Part shown: one piece after another, positions 37,501 through 49,930 of the stretch
How the letters are laid out: the number at the start of each line of letters is the position of its first letter
Position numbering within the stretch: position 1 is the first letter of the stretch
The notes under the pieces: model-generated
The model's input: only the letters and a program-made list of their open reading frames with translations
Database searches by the model: none
Told to the model about the DNA's origin: nothing
Assembly: GCA_951799425.1 (NCBI GenBank)
Contig: OX637391.1
Span: 46,719,069 to 46,783,068 of the forward strand
Reading direction: 5' to 3'
From: Ilex aquifolium
Taxonomy: Eukaryota > Streptophyta > Magnoliopsida > Aquifoliales > Aquifoliaceae
Length of the DNA: 64,000 bases
Translations under genes and position numbers: made by a program

Positions 37501-39176
37501 CATTGGCTTCAGAATAAATTGCCTACCACCATATTTCAAGGATTATGAATTTGTGAAGCCATCGTGTTGAGCACGCATGTCATATAACCATGGCCTTCCC
37601 AAGAGTATGTGGCATGTTTTCATTGGTAATACATCACACCACACAAATTCCTTGAATTTATCTCCCAAAGAAAACGTAACAAGACAACATTTGTCAACAG
37701 GAATAAAAGTATCGTCAATCCAGCTTACACGATATGGCTTGGAGTGAGGCACGAGGTGTAGCTTTAATTTTGTAACCAAATCTAAAGATACAATATTCAT
37801 GCCACTGTCATTGTCAATAATAAGATTCATTGCTTTGTTTTGATGCTCCACTCTGGTATGAAAAATGTTTGTGTGCAACCACGATTCTCCAGTTTCCTCC
37901 TTCTGCTTACAGCTTGCCAAAAGCTTGTGGACCACACATAAAAGCAAAGTGGACCCATCTAATTCAACTTCTTGAATCTCTTCTTCATCCGCATCTGGTG
38001 CTGAGACAACTATAGTTTTAACATCAGTAAGTGTTGCAGCAAGAATTTCATCCTCATCGCACACCTAAGCAAAGCGTTGATTCTTTGTTAGGCAAACTAT
38101 AGCAAAATGTCTCTTTCCTCCGCACTTGTAACATTCAGGCTATGCTGGACTCCGCAATACTTTTGCCTTTGGATGCATCACAATTAGCTCATTTGTTGCG
38201 ATGCTCAACGATTCAGGTCTTCTGAATGGTTTAGAAGCGGAAGGTGATCCTCTATTGATCCCATCAAGTTGGTTTCTGCCAAAAGAATTAACCCGATGTG
38301 TGTTCGCCACTTCAATTGATTCTCCACTTTAAGGGCGAGTTGATAGGCTTCCTCAAGACTGAACAAATGAACAATAATCAATTCTTTCTTGATGTCTTCG
38401 CGTAAGCCAATGACAATGTGCTAGAGATTGGCGATCTGTTTCTATAACACCACTTTGGATAATTAATTCATGGAACTTTGAAATATAGTCCTCCATCGAT
38501 GATAGTCCTTGCCGATGGGTTAGCAGCTTTTCAAAGAGAGATTCTTCATAATGAATCGGTAAAAATTTCTCCTTTAGCCGAACTTTCATCTCTGCTCAAT
38601 CTGTAATTGGTGGTTGATGTAGACATTGAAGTTTTTTCTCCACGCTATGCCACCAAATTCACTTTCATCTTTACGAAATGCACTTTCCATTCATTGGAAA
38701 TGTTAAACCAATTGAAATAATCTTCGGGAGACATGAGCCAATCTTGGAAACTATGGGGATCAAGATTGCCTGAATAGTCAGGAACATCCACACGAACTCG
38801 CCTTGAATCTTCATCGAGAGGGTCTTGCTGCTCTGGTCATAGCTGCCAGTAAGGATTGTCATAGCCATAATCATGTTGTCAAAAATGAAATTGTGGTTGA
38901 AAATGCTCTCGTCGTGGTGGTGGTGGTGGTTGTCTTGGCTGGGGTATTTCACCATCTTCTCCTATTCACACTTCCATATTTTCTCCAATATGGGGGTTCT
39001 CCATTTCACCATGTTCATCTTCATTATTTTGAGGAACGGGGAAAACACGTTCCCATACGGCATCCATTCTCTGTGATAAAGTTGTAATATGGTGGAATAT
39101 TTGCGTTCAACACCTCATCTCGTTGATTGGGTTGAATTCGGCCATTGTTGTAAGAAAGACCACTTCGAGTACTCAT
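34572..39176 (-). pseudogene. Gypsy (chromovirus-like) gag-pol, decayed
   Basis: Minus-strand order: gag start MSTRSGLSYNNGR (39176), a gag core (LSSMEDYISKFHELI near 38490) and a zinc knuckle CYKCGGKRHFAIVC near 38130. The protease region has LIIDNDSGMNIVSLDLV (about 37825), then RT ([20 protein letters not shown] near 37080, [14 protein letters not shown] near 36790). RNase H is at 36563-36207. The integrase has an HHCC zinc region (ELHGGGLKGHF, CNICQLAKGTK, near 35830-35650) and core (MDFILGLPKN, then RFSKMAHF and SDRDVKF). The C-terminal part (MGPFKVLKRLGSNAYLLELP near 34900) is followed by a remnant like a chromodomain (EEIEAILEDVVMSTRHGGYQ). Stops and frame changes break it at several places. 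Confidence 0.85.
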
Positions 39177-39220
39177 TGTTAAAAAAAAAAAAAAACAGAA
39201 GGCTATCAGTGGCGTTGTAA

Positions 39221-39233
39221 GCCTTTGATACCA
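39221..39233 (-). other. Primer-binding site of the Gypsy element
   Basis: On the minus strand it reads TGGTATCAAAGGC, a variant Met-tRNA complement, a few bases after an LTR end ...GCATCA (39238). The 5' LTR should extend rightwards from 39238, but its outer border is not identifiable without the partner LTR. Confidence 0.6.
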
Positions 39234-39238
39234 AAATT

Positions 39239-39904
39239 GATGCAGGGCATATAGGAAAAATCGGCTAAAAAACAGAGTATGCAACAAAATTTTAACTAGA
39301 ATGTGAAATCTAATTCTGAGTCAAAGGCAGAGAATTTCAAATTGGAACTGTGCTCCTCATCAATGAGTCTTTTAATAAAAAATTATCTTTTTGGACTTAA
39401 AAGTTTTATATTGGACGTAATAACTTATAAGTTGTCTTTTTGTAGACTCGTGGATGTCAATTTTTTTTTATTATTATATCAATAAATTAAGTTCAAATGA
39501 TATTGATGAACTCCACCTCAATTAGATTAGAATATCTTAGATTGAGATAAAATTGCAGTTTGAGTAAAAGAAAAAACTCAAACTTAATCAATACCTTAGG
39601 TTAGTAGTTGGCTGCATATATCCGAATATATGTTATAACTATATTTAAACGAAGTATGGTTGGAACGATTTTCCTTACACAATTCTTTTTTTTTTTTTTA
39701 AAAAAAAGTGAGAGACAGGATATGTTCACTAAAGATGAGGATAATCTGTATGGAGAAGCCACAGCCAGCACACCAATTTGATTTTCCATGATTTATTGGA
39801 GGAGGAACCTATTAACATTACATTAAAGAGAGATACAACCATGAGCCAATCCCTGCAGGTTGCTTCAACCAGCAGACTATTTAGACTGGACTTGGAACTG
39901 ATCA
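39239..39904. other. Presumed Gypsy 5' LTR remnant and 3' UTR of the neighbour gene
   Basis: No open frame is supported. The part near 39790-39904 is likely the 3' UTR of the minus-strand exon that follows. A T11A8 junction lies near 39690. Confidence 0.35.
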
Positions 39905-40174
39905 TCAAGCATACTTATTAGCAGCAGCAGCAGCAGCAGCAGGAGAAGCCGAAAAAGAAGACTGTCGTCGCTCCCTAGTAGTGATGGCTCTGTGCATGGC
40001 TTCCACTAGTCTTTTCACCTTCTGGGTGTTAATTGCAGACTCTTTGCTGCCATTTAGTCTGCTCTCTTGGTCTTGGGTCTCCTCCAGTACTACTCCAGAG
40101 CTTGATTCATCCTGCTTAAGCATGCACTTGTGAAGCCTCACGTATTTCATTTCCAAAGCCACACTCTCTGCACC
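39905..40174 (-). CDS. Last exon of an unrecognised plant protein with poly-Ala tail
   Basis: On the minus strand a good acceptor (CATATTGATCAG) precedes AGGTGCAGAGAGTGTG. The frame reads ESVALEMKYVRLHKCMLKQD, a polar middle, then KVKRLVEAMHRAITTRERRQ and SFSASPAAAAAAANKYA before a stop. The basic helix-like end and Ala run (from a CAG/GCT repeat at about 39919-39941) look like a genuine C-terminus. The family is not recognised. The upstream exons were not located: ATGACCCTTTGGAAAGC near 40674 with a GTAGGT donor-like site is a weak first-exon candidate. It could also be a broken gene. Confidence 0.45.
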   Translation of the reverse strand, partial: GAESVALEMKYVRLHKCMLKQDESSSGVVLEETQDQESRLNGSKESAINTQKVKRLVEAMHRAITTRERRQSSFSASPAAAAAAANKYA

Positions 40175-40201
40175 TCTGATCAATATGATGGTATCAGTAG
40201 G

Positions 40202-40205
<4 letters not shown>

Positions 40206-40244
<39 letters not shown>

Positions 40245-40246
40245 AC
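40206..40246. repeat. (GT)n(AT)n microsatellite
   Basis: A run of alternating GT passes into alternating TA, within the putative intron before the unrecognised last exon. Confidence 0.9.
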
Positions 40247-40674
40247 ATATATAAAGTATGCATATCATGGATGTAGGTGTAAAGACGTTGGAAAAGACAA
40301 CCACCTGCCGAAAATAGTGTTAGATTGGTGATTGTAATATTCAATGATCAACAAGTCACTTTGCCGTGGTGGGAAAGAAGTTATGCTTCTGGTTTGATAA
40401 AGCAAGAATAGAGTTGTAGTTTACCCAATGTATGTATATGGCATTGTGACATGTATCACGTTTCAAAAAGGCATATTCTCAAGATAGTTCTCACATATAA
40501 TATATATAGATATACATACATACATAAAATCCAAAGAATTTTTGTGTTGGAATAATATAAATGGGAGCGGAATATGAGACATATATAGAAACATATAGAT
40601 ATCTTGGTAGCCTACTTCACTACTGCTTCTGTTCTGCAACCGAACTCTATACCTACCTAAGCTTTCCAAAGGGT
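40247..40674. other. AT-rich, possible intron of the unrecognised gene
   Basis: No open frame of note was found. Splice-like sites occur but none gives a convincing exon. Confidence 0.3.
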
Positions 40675-40684
40675 CATGTTTGAG

Positions 40685-40867
40685 GAGTAATGATACACTG
40701 ACCAAATTTTGGGACCAAATTTAGAGCCCAAATGACATGGCAGCTGAGTTGGGCGTATTTATTTGGTGTCATGTCATTTGGGCCCCAATAAAGACTACAA
40801 ATGACATGCTGCCATGTCATTTGGGTTCTAAATTTGGTCCCAAAATTTGGTCAGTGTAGCATTACTC
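40685..40867. mobile_element. 183-bp Mutator-type MITE with 41-bp TIRs
   Basis: The terminal inverted repeats begin GAGTAATGATACACTGACC and match over 41 bp with one mismatch (GATACAC against GCTACAC). Inner parts (CAAATGACATG and CATGTCATTTG) also pair, so almost the whole element can form a hairpin. The flanks are a perfect 10-bp direct repeat, CATGTTTGAG (40675-40684 and 40868-40877). Long TIRs and a 9-11 bp duplication indicate the Mutator superfamily. Confidence 0.88.
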
Positions 40868-41193
40868 CATGTTTGAGAGCAAGTCACAATAGCGTCTCCG
40901 CACCATTGGAGGTTGACTATTGGGCATCCTTAATTAGTCCTTCTACTAGACTCCTTCCACTACACGAAAACTTTTTGAATCTAGAGCCTGAGTATATATA
41001 AAGTAATTGATAAAATATAATGTAAATTCAGAAATGTATAAGATTTCCTTCTTAAAATATGAGTAGGATAAGCACAAGGATGAATAAGATCTCCTTTCAA
41101 TACTGGAAAAATATGGATATTTAATTCTAAGTTATGCAAGGGATATTCATTCACATATTCTTATTATTGCATGTCAAAACACGGGGTTAGGAT

Positions 41194-41838
41194 CAGTGAC
41201 GGAACTAAATGGAGGCCTAAGGGGGCCATGGCCCCCCTCATATTTTTAAAAATACCTTATACTCCCTTTAATTTTTAAAAACTTCATATCTCATCTTTGG
41301 TTTTAATTTTTTAATTTTTTTTTTTGTGTAGGGTACTTGAATTAGTGTACTCAAAAAGCTAAATGATCTTTAATAAGTAATAACCAAATGGGAGATATTA
41401 ATCAAATAAACAATGCTCCACTTACGGATAAAGACATTTGCTAGAATAGGTTTTATGACCCAAAAAAAAAAAAGTTGTTGCAATATTCAGCGACTTAAAG
41501 TATAAACAATACACTGAATCAAGATTACTTTTAATTTATTTATAATCACTAAATCATATTATAAGTGAAAAAACAAGTGGACTTGAAAATATTACATTTA
41601 TTTTTATAAGGGTAGGTACGACTTAGTTTTTAGATTTTATAACTCAAATTAATTTACATGGTATAATTATCAAAAAAAAAAAATATCACATGGTATGATA
41701 TAGATTTTGATAGTTCTATACAAATAAAAATTTGACATTAACACTAACACTCGACTGGTGTCATTGAATAAATTTTTTGGCTGTGCTACTATTTTTATTA
41801 ATTTGGCCCCATAAAATGAAATCCTGGTTTCGTCCTTA
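41194..41838. mobile_element. hAT-like non-autonomous element
   Basis: Flanks GTTAGGAT (41186-41193) and GTTAAGAT (41839-41846) match 7 of 8. The ends are CAGTGACGGAACTAAATGG and the reverse complement TAAGGACGAAACCAGG. A GGGGGCCATGGCCCCCC palindrome near 41223 and GGCCCC near the right end are typical of this widespread plant family. The interior is non-coding. Confidence 0.68.
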
Positions 41839-42060
41839 GTTAAGATAATGTGTTGGATCGATGTATAATGGGAAATTTAGCCAAAGTTTTTCTTCTGTAT
41901 ATAGAGTGCAAATTGCACCTTTATGTTTATAACAATGACCAGCATCCTTGGATAGATTCGGGTGGTAGTGTGGTGTATGAAATTATGTGGCATTTAGGAT
42001 TATTATAGTCGGTTGGTACCTTGGCCAAACTAAAATTGGAGGGGTGGGACTACTACACTC

Positions 42061-42714
42061 ATGCTTCGTTTGGTACGATGGAAAAATAGAAGGATGAAAA
42101 GTTGGAAGAATAGAAAGTGGGAGGGATAGATAAAATATCATGTTTGGTAAGGAAGGAAAATAGGAAGGATGGAAAAGTGGATAGATTAACTTTACTTCCA
42201 ACTCACCAAAATCAATCTCTCCAAAATCGGAAGGAAAGTGAATGGAAAGTTAATTATTTGTGTTGAGATGTATCATATTTGTCTATATATCTTTTAATAT
42301 ATACATATATTATATATACACTAATTTCATATAAAAATACAATGATAAAATATGTATATATATATATATTTTTTTTTTTTGTTCAAAATTTAAAAATAAA
42401 TTTAAAATAAAAATAAATAGGTCAACTCGCAACTCGACACGACCCAATTAGTTAAATGAGGTGAGTTAGGTTTGACTAATGTTCGACACAAACCCGTAAT
42501 GACTCAACACGAATTTGACACGACTCGATTGTCACCCCTAATCTTAGCCAGCACAAAAAAAAAAAAAAATTAGTCATTTTTATTTTTCATCCATCCAACT
42601 AAACACAAAGGAAGGAAAGTGTATCATTCCTACTTTCCTTTTTTGAAGGATAGAAAATGTATCCCTCCTACTTTTCATCCTTCCTACTGTCCATTCTTCC
42701 AACAAACGGAGCAT
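42061..42714. mobile_element. MITE with ATGCTTCGTTTGG / CAAACGGAGCAT ends
   Basis: The inverted ends ATGCTTCGTTTG and ATGCTCCGTTTG (reverse complement) are followed on both sides by GGAAGGATGGAAAAG-type subterminal repeats. The centre is AT-rich and contains a piece with ACTCGACACGACCC and GTCACCCCTAATC (about 42420-42545), which looks like the end of another element family. No target duplication was established. Confidence 0.6.
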
Positions 42715-45100
42715 CAGAGTAGTTTAGGTGGAGAGACATCACTCGTGGTTGCGTCGAATTATCAAGGTCGATTCTTGTAAGAGAATTCAATTTTCCTTAT
42801 GTCTGAGATTTGTAAATGATTGTGTGCATTCATAAAGTGTATTGTAGCCATGGATAAAAAATATATTTAGTTGTCATGACCATTCTTAATCAATCACTTA
42901 AAAAACTAGGAAACTTGCAAGTGATGGATTAGAGAAATAGAACAAAGTACCAAAAGGTTAGGTTCAGAGAATCTATGATTTAGAACATCGTTGTACAGCA
43001 GTTAACTTGTAAGACTAGAGCAATGAACCCACGTCTCAACTAATCCAAACCACTATTGACAATGATTTGGTATAAAGCAAAAAGTTGATAGATTTATATA
43101 CCTTTTCCAAGTGTTTGAAACAAAATGAGAATAGATGGATACATATCAATACTGTTTGTAGGACTTAATTTGTGAACTTAATTTATCACAATCATTAAAG
43201 TGGTTGCGGATCTTAACAAATACTGAAGCTCACAATCAATCTAATAGATATGAATGATTAGATCAGCAAATTAGATCACTTAACATCTTCTCAACTTAAT
43301 TTGGAAGAGAAGATAATAAGTGAGGATTTTTATTTTTCTTATTTTGCATTAAAATATTTCAGTTTTGCTTTTGACAATTGGTAAATTTTGGTTGTAATTA
43401 GTACCAATTTCAATAATTTTGTGAATTTTTAACACAGAAAAAAAAAAAAAAAAAAACATGAACACTATCCCCCAAGGTTCATATGATTGGAAAGAAATAA
43501 ATAGTGGAAAGTGAAAATGGAAGACTGAGGTGCAAGAAAGAAAAATAGTTTATTTTCAAGCATTTGATTACAATTTTTTTTTTGAGCTAAATTTGATTAT
43601 AATGAAAAATGTTCTTTCTATGTTGTAGAAAACTTTCATCCAATTTAAAAACCAAAAAAAAAATGCTAGAAATACCATGGATTGCCATCACCAACTATTA
43701 ATTTTCCTCCATCGTCATAATCCCTAACTAATAAATTAATTAAACGAAAACAGGTTATAGGTCAACATTCGATGACTTTGACTTTAGGTCTAACTTGAAT
43801 ACTTTTAATGCGTAAAGTCCATAAAATCAAAGATTGAAAAAATATCCTTAATTAAAACGGTTATTGTGTCAAAAGACATTCGAGAAAACGACAATAGGTC
43901 CCTACAAAATCGCTTCACACCCAATCGATTTAGAAATTTTTGTCCATTTCAAATTTATATAGCCCAAATCTACACCGAAATCCACAAATAAAAAAATAAA
44001 AAAATTACTGAACTAGAAACCATACGTAAATTGTGTCATCTTTGACAATCGTTGAACTAGAGTTTGTGAATTTCGAAAAACAAATTCGTTGAACTGCTCT
44101 TGTATCGTATTCAAAGGAAGTTGGTCCGTTCTTTTTTGCAACGAATCATTATCAAGATTTGTGCATAAAAACTTTCAAGTAAGTGATTTTATCGTTTTTC
44201 GATTTATTTTATTCTTTAGGGTTTCAAGTAACTAGTGGTAAAATTGATTTTCTTAGTTCTTATACACAGAAACAACACAAAATAACTTCACTGTCATAAC
44301 CAGCAGAAATAACAAAAAATATTTACAAATTCACAGAAAAATGTTCAAATATTGTTATTTTTCACTGCAATGAAGCCATAAATTATCATGAAATATATGT
44401 CTACGATTGTTCAATGATTTTGTGAGCCACACAATACTAATGAGAATTGGTGTGAAAACATAAGTTAAAATGACAAAACTACCCTCACCTCCACTCTATC
44501 CCCCCCCCCCTTCTCTCTTTCTCTAACCCAGATGATAATGGTGCCTTTTGACAGTGCCTTTTGAAAGAGCAAATCATTATTCAAAGGCCACTAATTTCTA
44601 CAAAAATATTACCCTTGTGTTTTCTCTCTCTCTCTCTCTCTCTCTTTCTCACTCTGTGTCAACCACCATCGGTGACCACCTGTGCAACAAATGACCATCG
44701 GCAACCACCTGTGCATTTGCGATTTTGCTTTGGTTTTGGTTTCGATTTCAATTTGATTTTGGTTCCTTTTTATTTTGGGTTTTGTTCTTATATTCAAGTT
44801 TTGACAATAAATCCTTCTCAATAGATATTATAGCTAATCCATTCTAATGGCTTGGCCTCTAAAGAAGAAGAAGACAACCAATGATAATGTGTTAAAATTT
44901 AAAATTCAAATTGTCTGGGATACAGAGAATAAACGGAAGATGCAAATCTTCCATTATATTAGGAAATTTTTAATATATAAATTGAAAAAAAAATCTACAC
45001 AGATCTTGTCCCAATCCCTAATTCTGCATTTTCTCTCTTCCTTTTCTTTTTATAATCACCACCAATAGCCTTCTTCTCTTTTCCTCTATAGGATTCGTTT
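42715..45100. other. Intergenic AT-rich DNA with microsatellites
   Basis: Contains poly(A) near 43438-43456, a C11 run near 44501 and a (TC)n tract at about 44623-44646. No gene, RNA or clear transposon end was recognised. Confidence 0.4.
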
Positions 45101-45970
45101 GGATAGGTGATGTGATTGGGTTATAGTACAAAGGAGGTGAGAATTGGGAGTGATGCAGGTTGGTGGTGGTGGTTGTATGAATGGTGCACGGGGTAAATCC
45201 TATGCAACAGTTGAGATAGCGACACCTAGCTGAACAGGGGTGAGATTCCTACAACAAGGAATAAGGTTAGAAGGAGGCCGAAAGTGTGTCCGGTGTTTCC
45301 TCTCCCATGCCTAAGTTAGTCGGTATGTAGGATTAAATAATTGTGGATACTTTGTAAAGTAGGTTGTGCTTGAGTACCTAAGACCCAACCCTTTGGACTA
45401 TTTATACATTGAGAGGTTATGATTTGGTACTTTGTGAGTCACATAAATTTGACAGGTTGGACACCCGTAGGGGTAACTTGTTAGAGGCTACTATCTCCCT
45501 CGAGTCGTGCATTTACTAGGCCCAAGACAGGCTGACGGTACTTGGGAGACCGAGCATTCAAATGACCACTGTCCAGATATTTAATGGCCTATGTTGGGCA
45601 TTTAATTAGTCGCATCGAGCATTCAAGAGATGCACACTGTCCATTAATTGATGTCTCTTCTGACCGATCTATGTCAGCAAGGACCATGCCTTTAATTGGC
45701 TTTTTCAAGATCAGGTGAGGTCCCAATGTGGATGTGATTACATACCTAATCATTCTCTGGTACCCGTCATGTTATTGGACCCATATGTTTGATCATTATT
45801 ATTGCACGGGCCCAAGGGAAAACGTTCTCCCGAGGGTCTTGCGAGCATTAAGGGAATTTGAAGGCGCTCGGTCTGGTCTCCTCGGGGGATATAATACTCT
45901 CGATGAGAAACCTTTCTTTTTCCACGTGTCACTTGGTAATTGGGGCATTGATTTATGTCCCATCAATTGG
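45100..45970. repeat. Dispersed non-coding repeat, class unknown
   Basis: The GC-richer block (GCGACACCTAGCTGAACAGG, AAGGAGGCCGAAAGTG, a TATTTATACATTGAGAGG stretch) is in the style of non-autonomous plant retroelement or DNA-element sequences that recur in many genomes (from memory). No termini or second copy in this window were found, so the class stays open. Confidence 0.35.
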
Positions 45971-47797
45971 GGTGTATATGTTCACAAGTTTGTTGTGGTT
46001 TATAATGTTTGTGATTACTAATTTGTCTATTCTTATGGTTAATTTGTAGTTGATGATGTAGGATATGGGTTCGTCAATGTTGGAAAAAATATATCCAATC
46101 GCTTTGTCTGGTGTTAAGGATGGGCTCTCTGTTGTTAGTGATGGTGATTTCAATTGTAGTGATAGTGGAGAGGAGGGAAAACTAAGTTTTAGTTCTTGGT
46201 GAGGGATAAGGGTTAAGGTGGGTGGGCTGCGAAAGGGTGATGAGTAGTGCTGGTGGTGATTGGATTTGTTTTGTTGGTAGACAATTTTTGCAAATTTGAG
46301 GTTCAAATGAAAGTTAAAATTTTTTAGGAGTTTATCTGAAATAATGAAAGGGTAAGTTGGAAATTTTATATAAAAAATATGATGATGTCATCATATTTTA
46401 ATGACGTATACGACGGATCTTAACGGCAAGGAATTTATGTGTTACACATGTACATATGTCAAGGGGTTTCAGTGTAACTTGTCAAATGTGAGGAGGTTTG
46501 TCCAATTAAGTGACAAGCCTTAGGGGTTTTGGATGTAAGTTAACTACCATGTTGACCATATCTTATAGGAAAAAGAGACTAGAGGTCCACGTATAGCACC
46601 TTTTCAGATTTTAAGTACATCATGGATTTCTTTGGGACCAACGGTCCACAAAAAGCATAGTGGACAAAAATACCCCTTAAAGGGAGCAATTATTTCACAG
46701 AGAACACCATAACATTCCCGCCTCTTGCTATTCACTTTCCTAATCACTCAAAAATCTTAAATCACACTTAGGAGGAAAAATCGTGATTCTCTTTCCAAAA
46801 TACATTTGAAAATATATAAAATCATTACAAATCAGAGCAAAAACTACATAAAAAAATCAATAGAAGATTGTCTCAATCTCGATTGAGGAAACAAAGCATT
46901 CTAGGGTTCTTTGATCAAAAATTGCTAAATCAACTTTTTTTTAAGAAATCATTCAACTATTAGGGTTACAAGTAAGTTTTCAATAATCATATATCCATTG
47001 TATTTGAATATAATTTTTATTTTCATTTTACGCTATTTTAGTATAATGCTCTCTATTATGTTTATCTGTATAAAACCAAATCGTTTACAAAATGAACTCG
47101 CAACATCTGATCAAGCAGATAGATCAATATGAGTTTTATGGTTTTGAAATATGTCTAGGAGATTGATACATCAATATTTTGATAAAATATATAGTTTGCT
47201 AAAATTTTCACTTTTTTCAGAAATTGTTTGTTTTAGATTTATAAAAGAAAAATGAAATAACCTGATAATGTAGAAACCAACTTTGCTTTTGGAAAAATAA
47301 TGTAATGACTGCAAATAAATTCATATTTCATATTCTAAAAATAAAGTTTTCATTAATACAAATAAATGATTTTTTGATACAAATTAAGTTACCTGAAATA
47401 GCATTTGCAATTGATGTTTTATTACAATAGATAAATCATAATTTCAGTTGTATTACAATGTTATTGTTAAATCAGATAAATCTATAATCAATTATAGTAA
47501 ATTCATACAAATAAAATAACCTAAAATAGCATTTGAGATCAATTTTTTATTAAAACGGGGGAATTATAATCAAAGTTCCTTTGACAAATTGATTTAATAC
47601 AGATACATTGTTAACAATTATAGTAAATTCATACATATAAAGTAACCTAAAAAATATTTTAAATTATCAATTTTATTAATACAGATAAATTCAAAGTTAT
47701 TTTTTAAAAAAAAATTTGATTTAAAACCAAAAAGATAATTTGAGTCAATAACAATGTTTTGATACAAGTAATTTTTATTGCATTTTTTATTGTAGCA
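45971..47797. other. Intergenic AT-rich DNA
   Basis: No supported gene. Repeated AAATTCATACA and TTTTATTA words occur between about 47440 and 47700. The right end may be the 5' part of the transposon ORF that follows. Confidence 0.35.
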
Positions 47798-49930
47798 ATG
47801 GGGAGAAAACAAGCTACAAGAACAAATTTAAAAAAATTTAGAGTACGTAAAACTCATGTAGAACAAATGACTGCTAAGAAAAAGCAATAAAAATAGGACA
47901 ATCGAGTTCATGGGAAATTAGATGAGAAAAAACATATATGTCATAGTATAGAGTGAACATGTTGACAATTATCAAGCTTTTACAAAGTCTGAAAGTTACA
48001 AAAAAACACAAAAGGACATTGATGAAAACACTTTTTTGGATATTGTACAGATCAATATTGGACAAGAAATTTGATTCTACAATTTGTGGAAAAGCAACGA
48101 CACTGTTGTCATTACAATCAAGACATTTGATAGAGAAACTTCAAGTTTTCAAATATGTGACAAACAAGTCAAAATAAGAACCAGTGATATAAGATTATTT
48201 TTGGAATAGAAGATGAAAATATGTAGATCGATGCAACCAATAAATAGAAAGAAGTGACTGAATTTGTGAAAAGAATGTTCAAGGATCATGATAGATTGAT
48301 TGTGTCTTTGATAAAGTCAATGTTGGTGGCAGTATCACGAGGAAAAACAGATAATGACTGTGAAGTCTTTGCAAGGCTAGTATGTTTGTATATGTTTGTG
48401 ACTTTATTCTTCTCAACCACTGGTCACAAGATCGGATGATACTATATTTCATATGTTGAAGACTTTGACAAAATTAAGGATTATGCATGGTCCAGATCAA
48501 TCACAGATTTTTTTATGGACTCGATGAAAAATAAACACAAAAATTTCAAGACAGACATTGGATGTATTGTTGCATTGCTGGTGAGTAAAATATTTTTCAC
48601 ATTACTACATTTAATAATTTTAAAAGACTATATTACTTGACTTTTTTTTATTTCTAAAATTGCAATATCGACTATGTGAACACGCAGAAGTAATAGCACC
48701 AGGCTTTCCCTAGGTTCTTGAAGTGGAACCTCTAAAAACTGGGTCATCAAATGACTGTAAATAAGTTGAAGGAATTGATTGCAAATGATGTACAATTAAT
48801 AATTCACATATTACATATTCCAAACTATTATAGTTCAATGTATTTCAAATTAAGATAAATTGATATGATAATGATACAGGTTGTTGACTCTATGCTGGTG
48901 GAAACAAACAATGAGAAAGAATTTTACTCAACAACTACAAACAAAAAAGATGAAAACCAACAAAAAGGAAGAAAAACAGAAGAGTTTGTCTACGTCTGAA
49001 GTAACCATTCTTCAAGAAGAAACAGATAAACAAGAAACACATGAAGAAGTAGTTGAACATACTGAAAAAGAATCTTCGAAAGAAAAAGAGAGAATTGGTG
49101 ACAAGGTTTATCAGGAAGACAAATATGATGAAGTACTTGATACTAAAGAAGCTGAAGAAAAAAAAGCAAGTCTAAAAGTTGAAGATAAAAATGAAGAAAA
49201 AGAAATTGAGAAGAACGAGAATACAAATGTTGAAGAAGAGATCACTCGCGAAGGAAAAATGAACAACTGTGCATATGTGAATGATGAAGAGACTAAAATG
49301 GGCTTGGATGAGATAAATTATATCCTACAAAAAATTGATGAAATCATCAACACTTAAGAGTTGGTACATGGAGAAGACTATCTTGACAATCGAGCAAAAA
49401 TAGATGAAAATGAAGATTCTGAAAAAACTTCAGATAAGGTGTATAAAGTACAAAAACTGAGGGTTAAACTAGCACAATCATTAGAAGACAATGCAGTACT
49501 GAAAGAAGAGAATGGGATATCCAAAATTCTATTGTGTATATTAAACAAACAAAATGAGACATTAAAAACAGTGTTATTAAATAGTTAGAAAAATTGGATA
49601 GTTTGAAAATAACATTGACTATGGATGAGGAGATAACAAAGGAACAGATAAACAGTTTCAAGATGGAGAATTAAACATAAAAATGGAGATATCAACAATA
49701 AAGAAAAACACGAAAACTGATAAGCTATTTGTCGAAAAGATTTTGGAAATAGGCAGGTATCAAACAACACTATAAGAGAATGTGGTTGACCTGCAAACCT
49801 CATTGCATGACAAAAATAAAAATATTTGTGCGTTGGATGATCTAATTAAAGGATTAACAACGAGAGAAAGTCTCATGAGGTAATTATTGAAGAGATGGAA
49901 AAAAATATACTAAATCTACTGGACAACAAA
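47798..49930 (+). pseudogene. Decayed transposon-associated ORF (DUF1985-like) with acidic coiled coil
   Basis: A short start exon reads MGRKQATRTNLKKFRVRKTH (47798), then stops. From about 48020 frame pieces read STICGKATTLLSLQSRHLIE, VTEFVKRMFKDHDRLIVSLI and SMLVAVSRGKTDNDCEVFAR, then YYISYVEDFDKIKDYAWSRS and DFFMDSMKNKHKNF up to a GCTG|GTGAGT donor near 48580. After an intron, YRLCEHAEVIAPGFP and RFLKWNL follow in shifted frames. This order resembles the DUF1985-type protein that plant Mutator-like elements carry with Ulp1-type proteases; no protease was found here. At 48881-49357 lies a 158-codon Glu/Lys-rich stretch, then coiled-coil-like heptads (about 49440-49590). Confidence 0.6.
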
